DNA of 9,994 bases, taken from assembly GCA_005880055.1 (NCBI GenBank), contig VBJS01000010.1, positions 1 through 9,994 on the forward strand. Reading direction: 5' to 3'. Source of the stretch: Chloroflexota bacterium. Lineage in GTDB: Bacteria; Chloroflexota; Dehalococcoidia; SM23-28-2; RBG-16-64-32. The translations under genes were made by a program, and so were the position numbers. The notes under the pieces were generated by a model. It was given only the letters and a program-made list of their open reading frames with translations. It was not told the origin of the DNA and searched no databases. Below, piece by piece: positions 1-6,879 of this stretch (positions are counted from its first letter, which is position 1; the number at the start of each line of letters is the position of its first letter).

Positions 1-1668
1 AGCCGGGACTCCCTTGTCCTCTATCGATACTACCTGGATTGGGCAGAGCCGCAGAACAGCTTCGTGAGCGCCGTCACCGTTCCGGTGGCGCCCTTCACCC
101 CCGCCTGCGACAGCTCGCTGATCGGCGCCTGCATCCCGCAGTTCGGCGAGAGCGCATCGCTGCTCGACGCCTTGTCCGATCGCATGATGTTCCGCGTCGT
201 GTATTACAACTTTGGCGATCGCGAGGTTCTCATCGCGAATCACACCGTCCACACAGGCAGCTTGACCGGGATCCGCTGGTACGAGCTCCGCGACCCCGGC
301 GGCGACCCATTCGTGTTCCAGCAGGGCACCTACGCGCCGGACACAAGCTGGCGCTGGATGGGTAGCGCCGCGATCGATCGCGCCGGCAACATCGGGCTCG
401 GCTTCAGCATCTCGAGCTCCGAGCAACATCCGGGCATCGCGTTCACCGGACGGACGCCGTCCGACCCGCTCGGCGTCATGGGGCAGGGAGAGGCCCTGGC
501 CTTCGTCGGCCCCGGCTCTCTCGGAGGCTCGGTGCGTTGGGGGGACTACAGCAACCTCTCGGTCGACCCGTCCGACGACTGCACCTTCTGGTACACCGCC
601 GAGTACATCCCGGCCGACGGCTCGCGCAACTGGCGCACGCGCATCCACACGTTCCGGCTCCCCGACTGCGCGCCTTCGCCGACCGACTTCGGGATCTGGG
701 TGACGCCGGGACGGCCGACGTTGGCGCGGACGCGGGAGGCTGCAGTTGCCGTTCGCACCGCCGCCTTGCGGCCGACCGCATCGGACAAGAAGCTCACCCT
801 GACAGTCGCGCCGCTGCCAGACGGCGTCACGGGGCGAATCAACCCGACTTCAGTCGCGCCCGGCCAGACCGCGACGCTCATCCTGACTGCGGCGGAGAAC
901 GCCGCGCTGGGCGACGTGCCGTTCAGCGTACAGGCGGCGGCCGGCGACGCAGTGGCCTCGGCCGCGGCGACCGCCACCGTGATCGCCAACGACTTCTCGT
1001 TGGAGGTTGGGGCGATGACCAGCTCGCTCCATGCGGACGGCACCACCGGGCTGCAGATCCTTACCCGGGTCGAGGCGGGTGCGCCCGAGCGCATCACCTT
1101 CTCGACGTCGCGGCTCCCGGATGGAGTGACCGCCGCATTCGAGCCGGCCAGCGTAGTCGCGGGCGGTTCTGCGATGCTGCTCCTCACCGGCTCGCCTACG
1201 CTGCAGGCGAGCCAGTGGAACTTGCGAGTGATCGGAACGAGCCCCTCTGCCTCGCACGCCGGCTCCGCGCACCTGTTCGCATTGGCACCGCCCTACGTCC
1301 GGATCGCGTGGCCCCGGAGCGCGCAGAACTTGAGCGGGACGGCGCGCATCGTCACCAACGCCGCAGCCAGCGTGGGCACCACCCTGGCTCGGCTTGAGTT
1401 GTACGTCGACGGCGCCAGCGTGAAGGGCATCTCCACGAGCAGCTCGCCCGTGGTGATCGAGTGGAACACAGCGAGCGTGGGCGACGGCGCGCACGAGCTG
1501 CGAGTTCGCGCGATCGACGCGGTGGGGACCGAGGGCGAATCGACCGGAGTCCTCGTCTGGGTGCAGAACAAGAGCTTCTGCGGATGCTCGTCGGATGCCG
1601 GCGCCTGGGAAAGCCTGGGCCTCTTGATCTCGCTCGCCGTGCTACGCCGCCGCGGGCGTGTGTTCTAG
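1..1668 (+). CDS. Secreted Ig-domain surface protein with MYXO-CTERM-like tail (5' partial)
   Basis: The frame is open from base 1, so the true start lies upstream; the GTG at 64 is only an internal codon. 555 residues are visible. Residues 1 to about 225 resemble the C-terminal part of a large secreted beta-rich protein and contain the recognisable stretch FWYTAEYIPADGSRNWRTRI (from about residue 196), common in uncharacterised exported proteins with propeller-like repeats. Three Ig-like beta domains follow, at about 231-332, 333-427 and 431-521. The first two carry the same LPDGVT motif exactly 100 residues apart, and the third has ELYVDG and WNTASVGDGAHELRVRAIDA as in bacterial Ig modules. 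The end has CGCSS, a short hydrophobic stretch, then RRRGRVF, which fits the MYXO-CTERM sorting signal of myxobacterial surface proteins. Family knowledge says such tails are processed by a myxosortase, leaving the protein at the cell surface. The hydrophobic part is short and contains a Glu, so the tail is slightly atypical. The substrate or partner is unknown. The stop overlaps that of the opposing receptor gene. Confidence 0.85.
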   Translation, partial: SRDSLVLYRYYLDWAEPQNSFVSAVTVPVAPFTPACDSSLIGACIPQFGESASLLDALSDRMMFRVVYYNFGDREVLIANHTVHTGSLTGIRWYELRDPGGDPFVFQQGTYAPDTSWRWMGSAAIDRAGNIGLGFSISSSEQHPGIAFTGRTPSDPLGVMGQGEALAFVGPGSLGGSVRWGDYSNLSVDPSDDCTFWYTAEYIPADGSRNWRTRIHTFRLPDCAPSPTDFGIWVTPGRPTLARTREAAVAVRTAALRPTASDKKLTLTVAPLPDGVTGRINPTSVAPGQTATLILTAAENAALGDVPFSVQAAAGDAVASAAATATVIANDFSLEVGAMTSSLHADGTTGLQILTRVEAGAPERITFSTSRLPDGVTAAFEPASVVAGGSAMLLLTGSPTLQASQWNLRVIGTSPSASHAGSAHLFALAPPYVRIAWPRSAQNLSGTARIVTNAAASVGTTLARLELYVDGASVKGISTSSSPVVIEWNTASVGDGAHELRVRAIDAVGTEGESTGVLVWVQNKSFCGCSSDAGAWESLGLLISLAVLRRRGRVF

Positions 1669-4652
1669 AAAGTCTGCGCAACCCTCAGATACACACGCCG
1701 CCCCGCGAAGTCGTAAGCCGTCGGATCGGACGAGGCCAAAAAGCCGTTGTAGATGACTGCCGGATCCCGGTCGAACACGTTGAGAGCGCCGGCCGAGACC
1801 ATCGTCGACCCCAGGGGGTTGGCGAATTTGTAGCTGATGAACACGTCCCAGGTGATGTACGGATGGACGGTGCGCGATCCGATGTGCGATCCCGTGTAGC
1901 AAAGGCCGCCCCCGTTCATGAGGCCCGTGTCGTCGCCGCACTCCCTGTACTTGCCGACGAACCGGCCGGTGATCCCCGCGCCGAAGCCCCGGTAGTCGTA
2001 CGTCGTGCCGACATTGAACTTCCACGGTGGGTAGATTCCGCCGAGGCCGCCGCCGAGGTCGCTGAAGTTCCGATCGAACCGGTGCAGCCACGTGCCGTCG
2101 AAGATGAGACCGAAGCGGCCGTATGGGCTAGGCTGCGTGTAGCGCAGGGCGATGTCGATACCGTCCGTCTTGTCGTAGCCGATGTTGGTGGTGGTGTTGA
2201 TGATGTTCTGGATCACCTGAGTGCCCGGATCGCGCTGGACCCGCTCGCACAAGCTTGGAGCCACGCTGGCGGCGGTGGGATAGCAGCTTTGCAAGATGAC
2301 CGCCGCGCCGATTGGCGTGATCGACCGGTAGATCCTGAAGTTGTAGTAGTCCACGGTCACGCTGAGGTTTCTGATCATCCTCGGCTCGATGACGACGCCG
2401 GCAGTGAAGATCCTCGCCGTCTCCGGCTGCAGCGTCGGGACGCCGCCGACCCGGGCGCGAAGCTGCGTCGAGGTATCGCCGTTGTTGATCGCCGCTCCGC
2501 AATTCTTGCCGAGCGGCGAATTGGGGTCGATGGGCCTCGGCTGGTTCGTGGAAGGGTCGATCCCGCGGCAGGGATCCGAGGCCGGCGGGAACGCGTCCGC
2601 GAGACCCTGGAACAGATCCGCGACCGAGGGAGCGCGGAACGCCGTCGAGTAGGTGCCGCGGAGGATGAAATCCTGGACGGGCTGCCACCGGGCGCCGAAC
2701 TTGTAGGTGTAATCGCTGCCGAACGTGCTGTAGTTGAAGACCCGGATGGCGCCCACCGCCTCGAGTTGCTGCGCGTACTCCCGATTGCTCAGGACGGGAA
2801 CGGAGAGCTCTGCGTAACCCTCGTTCACGTGGTACCCGCCGCTGGTGATCGCGATCTTGTTGCCGCTGGTCTCGCCGGCCACCGTGATCGGGTCTGGGAT
2901 GTTGGCGCCGAGCACGTTACGGTACTCGTACCCGGCCGCGAGGGCGACGGGCCGGTCGCTGAGCAGCGGGAAGAGATCGCCGGTCGTGTTGAACTGGAAT
3001 GAGGTCATCTGGTTGAAGCCGCGCTGGTTGCCGGTGTAGGTGAGGCCCTCGATCTGGTCCGGGGTGATCGAGCCAGGTCCGTGGAACAGGTCGAGCGGCA
3101 CGCAGTTCGGGATGTTGTTCGCGCTGTCCTTTCCGCAGTGGAGGGCTCCGGTGGAGTCGCGCCAGGTCGGCCCGAGCGCGGCCTGGAGCTTCGGGAGCCT
3201 GAGATTGCCCGTTTTCAAATTCGAGGCCTGTGTGCGTCCGTAGTTGAGCGAGACGTCCCAATACCAGCCCTTCAGCTCCGGGAAGGTGCCGTCCACACCG
3301 GCAACGGCGTGGAAGGTGTCGATGTCCTGGTCGAAGATGCGGTTGTTGAACTCCAGGAGCCGGCGCCGGACGTCTGTCACGTCGATGCCGAAGGGGTTGT
3401 AGGAGTTCGCGGCCGAGATGATGAGCCTCTCGCCGGTGGGGCCCGTGTTCAGGGGCTCCGGCGCGAGCTTCTGCTCGGATTGCCGGTTGACGTAAGAGGC
3501 ATCGAAGTATCCACGCACGTTCGATCCCAGCGTCGCGTCGCCCGACGCGTACAGCGAGATGCGCTGCTGCGGGGTGACAAGATAGTTCGCCGGCTGGAAA
3601 TTGTACCCGTCCCCCGGAGGATTATCCGTGACGAGCGCGGCGCCCCGATACGGCCGCCAACCGCCGATGCAGCCCGTCTCGCTTGGCGTGCAGAGGATGA
3701 AATCCCTGGCGCTCGGGAACGTGGTGACGAGCTGGTTGTACATCGCGATTTTCGGATCGTTGGTCGGGTTCGAAACCGGTCTCCCTCTCGCGCTCGCGGG
3801 AATTCTCATGCGGCCCTGCGGGATGGTTCCGCTTCCCTGCGTGACGACCTGCCCCTTGTCGAAGGCGACCGGTATCGCGCTGAACCCGCGATCGCCCGCC
3901 CAGATCGGTTGCGCTTTGTAGAATCCGCCGGAGAAGACGATGCCGCCGCGGTCGCCGGCCGTTCCCGTCATCACGTTCAGGTCGTACGTAGTGCCGTCAC
4001 CGTGGGTCGTCGTCTGCCCGAACGCCGTCGCCTCGGTGCCGTTGTAGCGCCTGCGGGTGATGATGTTGACGACACCCGCGATGGCGTCGGAGCCGTAGAC
4101 TGCCGAGGCGCCATCCTTGAGGATCTCGATCCGTTCGATGGAGGCGGTTGGGATGGAGCTCAGGTCCACGGCACTGTCGGCGCCGGGCCCTCCGGGCACC
4201 ATCCGCTTCCCGTTGATGAGCACCAGCGTCCGCGCGATGCCGAGCCCGCGCAGGTTGATGCGCGTCGAGCCGTTGCCGGTCGAGCCATTGTTGACCGAAG
4301 CGTTGATGGCGTTGCCCTGCTCGGGAAGGCTCTGCAAAAAGTCGCCGATGGAGACCTTGCCACTCGCCACCATCTGGTCCCTGCTGAGCACCGTGACCGG
4401 CGCCGGCGTGGTGAGGTCCTTGCGGCGAATGCGGGATCCGGTGACGATGATCTCTTCTTCGGCCGTTTTGCGGGTCGTGGGCGGCGCTGCAGCGACCTCC
4501 TCGGCAGCCCGCGCCGGCGGCGCGGCCGCTTCGGTCAGGGGCTGGGGCACTGGCGGGGCGGGCTGCGCCTCCTGCGCCGCGGCCATGCCACCGATGCAGA
4601 ACGACGAAGCCAACAGAGCAACCGACCTGAAGGCCTTGCGTTGCGTGACCAT
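1665..4652 (-). CDS. TonB-dependent outer-membrane receptor
   Basis: A 995-aa outer-membrane active transporter. The start at 4652 is chosen because GGAGGG (4660-4665) sits 7 nt upstream and the protein then begins with a clean Sec signal (MVTQRKAF, a hydrophobic core, MAAAQ; cleavage near residue 26). The open frame to 4877 adds a signal-less tail and is rejected. A Pro/Ala-rich linker follows (27-62), then a TonB box EEIIVTG (66-72). The plug domain covers about 80-200, with INLRGLG, LVLINGKR, IERIEILKDGASAVYGSDAI and GVVNIITRR. The remainder is a 22-strand-type barrel with paired cysteines in presumed outer loops. The last residues, RVYLRVAQTF, end in Phe as barrel proteins need for Bam-mediated insertion. 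Length and motifs fit the large proteobacterial-type receptors whose ligands are oligomeric or peptide-like rather than classic siderophores, but the ligand cannot be read here. The gene lies on the same strand as the two amidohydrolases, separated from them by a broken + strand gene. Confidence 0.95.
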   Translation of the reverse strand: MVTQRKAFRSVALLASSFCIGGMAAAQEAQPAPPVPQPLTEAAAPPARAAEEVAAAPPTTRKTAEEEIIVTGSRIRRKDLTTPAPVTVLSRDQMVASGKVSIGDFLQSLPEQGNAINASVNNGSTGNGSTRINLRGLGIARTLVLINGKRMVPGGPGADSAVDLSSIPTASIERIEILKDGASAVYGSDAIAGVVNIITRRRYNGTEATAFGQTTTHGDGTTYDLNVMTGTAGDRGGIVFSGGFYKAQPIWAGDRGFSAIPVAFDKGQVVTQGSGTIPQGRMRIPASARGRPVSNPTNDPKIAMYNQLVTTFPSARDFILCTPSETGCIGGWRPYRGAALVTDNPPGDGYNFQPANYLVTPQQRISLYASGDATLGSNVRGYFDASYVNRQSEQKLAPEPLNTGPTGERLIISAANSYNPFGIDVTDVRRRLLEFNNRIFDQDIDTFHAVAGVDGTFPELKGWYWDVSLNYGRTQASNLKTGNLRLPKLQAALGPTWRDSTGALHCGKDSANNIPNCVPLDLFHGPGSITPDQIEGLTYTGNQRGFNQMTSFQFNTTGDLFPLLSDRPVALAAGYEYRNVLGANIPDPITVAGETSGNKIAITSGGYHVNEGYAELSVPVLSNREYAQQLEAVGAIRVFNYSTFGSDYTYKFGARWQPVQDFILRGTYSTAFRAPSVADLFQGLADAFPPASDPCRGIDPSTNQPRPIDPNSPLGKNCGAAINNGDTSTQLRARVGGVPTLQPETARIFTAGVVIEPRMIRNLSVTVDYYNFRIYRSITPIGAAVILQSCYPTAASVAPSLCERVQRDPGTQVIQNIINTTTNIGYDKTDGIDIALRYTQPSPYGRFGLIFDGTWLHRFDRNFSDLGGGLGGIYPPWKFNVGTTYDYRGFGAGITGRFVGKYRECGDDTGLMNGGGLCYTGSHIGSRTVHPYITWDVFISYKFANPLGSTMVSAGALNVFDRDPAVIYNGFLASSDPTAYDFAGRRVYLRVAQTF

Positions 4653-4713
4653 TGAAAGGCCCTCCGAGTTTTCTATGAACTCAATGAATTGGCGCGGGAC
4701 CCGACCTCCTCGC

Positions 4714-4736
4714 CCACGCCGATCCGCCCGGCGTGG
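4714..4736 (-). promoter_or_regulatory. Hairpin in the receptor 5' leader
   Basis: CCACGCCG (4714-4721) and CGGCGTGG (4729-4736) form a perfect 8-bp GC-rich stem with a 7-base loop, about 60 nt upstream of the receptor start and within its predicted transcript. No T-run follows, so it is not a standard terminator. It may act as a leader structure affecting translation or stability. No known riboswitch class is recognised. Confidence 0.35.
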
Positions 4737-4741
4737 CATCA

Positions 4742-4765
4742 AATTGCAGGTCGACGAATTGCAGG
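4742..4765. repeat. 9-bp direct repeat in the receptor leader
   Basis: AATTGCAGG occurs at 4742-4750 and again at 4757-4765, a 15-bp period, between the candidate -10 and the start codon. It could be tandem half-sites for a regulator. No known operator is recognised. Confidence 0.3.
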
Positions 4766-4769
4766 GCGA

Positions 4770-4799
4770 CTCATACTCAAGGTCGATCGAAGGCGTCAA
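4770..4799 (-). promoter_or_regulatory. Candidate sigma70-type promoter of the receptor gene
   Basis: On the - strand TTGACG (4799-4794) and TATGAG (4775-4770) are separated by 18 bases, resembling -35 and -10 boxes. This would give a leader of over 100 nt before the ATG at 4652. The match to -10 is 4 of 6, so this is only a candidate. Confidence 0.3.
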
Positions 4800-4804
4800 T
4801 ATGG

Positions 4805-4816
4805 CCGAGCGCTCGG
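4805..4816. promoter_or_regulatory. 12-bp perfect palindrome beside the candidate -35 box
   Basis: CCGAGCGCTCGG reads the same on both strands. It lies 5 bp upstream of the candidate -35 box of the receptor gene, a typical place for a dimeric regulator to bind. In a GC-rich genome a palindrome of this length can arise by chance. Confidence 0.25.
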
Positions 4817-4885
4817 GCGTGACCCAGATGACTTCAGAGCAGTTCCCTGAGCGGGCGTCGGGCAGCCGGCCGACCACCCACCGAA

Positions 4886-5500
4886 GTGTTTCTCCGCTAT
4901 CGGTGCAGAATCTCCACCCGGCGGTGGATTACGCACGAACGCACGACAGCTAGTTGTCTGGTTGCTCCCTCTGACGAAGCCGGGCGACCGTTCCCGGTAT
5001 GGACGCACACGTTCCAACCGCTGTTCCGCCGCGGCCTGGCGGTCATCTCCGACGAGGCGGTCAGCGACAAGTGCGCCGATGCTCCGAAGCTGGTCTGGAT
5101 CGCCGACATCCGCGACGAGACGAATCCGATCATCGTGGCGACCGCTCCGGCCCCGCAAAACGTCTCCGCGCTCTGCGCTCGGGGCGGCCGTTTCGGTGCT
5201 CACAACCTGCACCCGAGCTTCCCCGGACCGACTTCCGCCCGACTCGAGAACACGTTCGTCGGAAGCTTCTTCAACGGAGGCGTTCGTATCTACCGCCTGG
5301 TCGATGTCGCCCTCCCAGGCGCGCCTCCGCAGGTCGAGGAAGTCGGCTTTTTCGTCCCCGAGGCGCCACCGCGGAACCCGACCGGGACGATCCAGATCAA
5401 TCACGCCATCGTGGACGAGAAGCGGCTCATCTATGCCAACGACCGGGTCACGGGCGGTCTTTACATCCTGAGATACACCGGCAACTCGCCGCTCGACTGA
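4886..5500 (+). pseudogene. 5'-truncated LVIVD-type beta-propeller protein
   Basis: Homology-like sequence starts at about 4982 (GRPFPVWTHTFQPLF, residue 33 from the GTG at 4886) and runs to the stop at 5498-5500. Recognised pieces are LAVISDEAV, KLVWIADIRDETNPI, GGRFGAHNLHPSFPGP, SFFNGGVRIYRL, EVGFFVPEAPP and DRVTGGLYILRY. These are the C-terminal blades of LVIVD-repeat proteins, which are usually exported proteins of about 400 residues or more. Here only about 170 residues remain. The GTG at 4886 has no SD, the frame is closed upstream by a stop at 4829-4831, and the first 32 residues (Arg- and Thr-rich) look like read-through of non-coding DNA. The N-terminal blades and signal peptide are therefore missing, probably lost by deletion against the receptor promoter region. 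It stops 12 bp before the opposing DUF6282 stop. A start hidden by a frameshift is possible, but no upstream blades are seen in other frames. Confidence 0.6.
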
Positions 5501-5512
5501 ACCCGCCCGAGC

Positions 5513-6568
5513 TCAACCCATCAGGAGCCTGCCAGGAACCTCGCGGCCCATCACCCTGATTTGATCCTTGGTGATCCCTTCCGCAAGCAAGCCCCCGACG
5601 AGCAGCTTGTAGCCGTCGGGCGGGGAAGGATTCCCCGTCTGCCCCAGATCGGTGGCGAGGAGGAAGTGCTCTGCGCCCACCGCCTTGATCCGCTCGGCGG
5701 ATTCCTTCACGGGGACCTGCCGCCACGAGCGCATCCAGGGCAAATGAGCGCCAGGGCCCATCAGCGGGCCCATCGCGCAGATCTCCATCTTGGCGCCGAG
5801 CGCCGCGGCCTGCTTCATCTCCTCGAGGGAGAGGTTCACCACCTCGAACTCGGAATGAGTGATGACGATGCGGTCGCAGCCTGCCTCGCGCGCGGCGCGC
5901 GCGACCGCAAGCGCTTCCGCAGGCGAAAGGTGGCCGGTGCAGACCACGAGCTTTTGCTGGGCGCAGATCTTCAGGGCGTCGCGCACGGGGCGAAGCACGC
6001 TCCCGTCCGGCCCCAGGACCTTGACGCCTTCGGGCGCGTCCTTGAAATGCTTGACGTGGTGGTCGGCGTCGAAGGTCGGGAACCAGACGACGCGTCCGAA
6101 CCCGCCCTGCATGCGCCACATCCACTGGACCGCGTCTGGGTTGACGCCGCCAACGGCGGCGTTGAGCACGATGCCTCCGAACGCTTTCAGGGCGGGCAGA
6201 TGCTTGCGCAGGAGCCACGCGCGGTCGGCGGTGGGCACCACGTGGCTCTTCATGACCACGGCTTCGATGCCGTTGTCATGGTAGAGCGCGGCCGCTTCGT
6301 CATCGTCGAGGGCGCGCCCGAAGACGTCAGGTGCGGTATGGAGATGGAAATCGATGAGCCCCTCCACCGGGCTCACCGCAGGCGGCGGAGGCGGGAAGGC
6401 CCTGACTTGAGCCGCTGCCTCGCGGGACCGCAGCGTTGCCGCGAAACCTGCCATCCCGGCCGCCGCCATGGTGAGGAAATCGCGCCGCCCCGTCCATTGC
6501 TCCGCCGGTGGCGTGCCATGGCCGCAGCAGCTGGTGAACCGACGCCGCGCGATCCGGAAGGGACGCAT
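5513..6568 (-). CDS. Tat-exported DUF6282 amidohydrolase-superfamily protein
   Basis: 351 aa from the ATG at 6568, chosen because GGGAGA (6574-6579) lies 5 nt upstream and an export signal follows; the longer open frame to 6883 has no such signal. The N-terminus has GRRDFLTMAAAGMAGFAA (residues 27-44), a twin-arginine motif with a hydrophobic core ending at AAAQ, so it is probably exported folded. A Pro-rich linker (59-64) precedes the catalytic TIM-barrel-like domain. Visible candidate metal ligands are H75 and H77 in DFHLHTAPDVF, K107 and H109 in VVMKSHVVPTADRA, H213 in CTGHLS, H238 in THSEFE and D307 in ATDLGQ. These cover the ligand types used by binuclear amidohydrolases. The KSHxxPTADRA block is characteristic of DUF6282, whose substrate is not established. 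It may be co-transcribed with the amidohydrolase upstream, with a broken small frame between them. Confidence 0.85.
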   Translation of the reverse strand: MRPFRIARRRFTSCCGHGTPPAEQWTGRRDFLTMAAAGMAGFAATLRSREAAAQVRAFPPPPPAVSPVEGLIDFHLHTAPDVFGRALDDDEAAALYHDNGIEAVVMKSHVVPTADRAWLLRKHLPALKAFGGIVLNAAVGGVNPDAVQWMWRMQGGFGRVVWFPTFDADHHVKHFKDAPEGVKVLGPDGSVLRPVRDALKICAQQKLVVCTGHLSPAEALAVARAAREAGCDRIVITHSEFEVVNLSLEEMKQAAALGAKMEICAMGPLMGPGAHLPWMRSWRQVPVKESAERIKAVGAEHFLLATDLGQTGNPSPPDGYKLLVGGLLAEGITKDQIRVMGREVPGRLLMG

Positions 6569-6593
6569 GGGCTTCTCCCGCGTTCCAGAACCG

Positions 6594-6836
6594 CCGCGCT
6601 TCAAGCGCGTGCGACGAACGTCTACTCGCGAATGCGACTTTAGGACGCCCCTCCATCCTGTCAAGGCTGTTCGTCCGGTCTTCCTCAGAGGCGGGCTCAT
6701 CTGGACGGGTGACTCGCACTGCGAGCAGGGCAACGGCGAGCTGAAGCTCACCGCCCTCGAGGTCGTTGAGTGCATTGGCCAGCTCCGCGATGAACGAGGC
6801 ATCCGCTCGAACGGCCATGCGCACGCTGATCGCCAT
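6594..6836 (-). pseudogene. GNAT-like N-terminal fragment or decayed small gene
   Basis: An ATG at 6836 has a very strong SD (GGAGGAG, 6844-6850, 7 nt away), 43 bp after the amidohydrolase stop on the same strand. The protein begins MAISVRMAVRADASFIAEL then ANALNDLEGGE, which resembles the first strand and helix of GNAT acetyltransferases. In this part about 24 of 30 codons end in G or C, as expected for a real gene here. After about 50 codons the sequence loses that bias and any family resemblance. The frame runs on to 6327, overlapping the DUF6282 coding region by about 240 bp, which is implausible for a working gene. I read it as the head of a truncated or frameshifted gene. The 3' limit given is approximate. 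A novel short protein ending elsewhere through a frameshift is an alternative. Confidence 0.28.
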
Positions 6837-6853
6837 GGACACACTCCTCCGCA

Positions 6854-6872
6854 AGGCTTCTCCAGAAGGCCT
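6854..6872 (-). promoter_or_regulatory. Small hairpin between amidohydrolase stop and next SD
   Basis: AGG-CTTC and GAAG-g-CCT pair around a 4-base loop (7 bp with one bulge). It lies between the amidohydrolase stop (6880) and the SD at 6844-6850. It has no T-run, so it is at most a weak intercistronic structure. Confidence 0.2.
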
Positions 6873-6879
6873 CCATGTC

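Noticed and set aside
3081..4655. 524-codon + strand frame opposite the TonB receptor
   Set aside because: Antisense shadow of a GC-rich gene: Arg/Val/Asp-rich translation, no SD, no family resemblance, while the - strand protein has clear motifs throughout.
4652..4877. Longer N-terminus of the TonB receptor starting at 4877
   Set aside because: No SD at 4877, the extra 75 residues lack a signal peptide, and the ATG at 4652 has both a GGAGGG SD and a signal peptide.
5561..6643. 360-codon + strand frame opposite DUF6282
   Set aside because: Same shadow effect; no SD and His/Arg-rich low-information translation.
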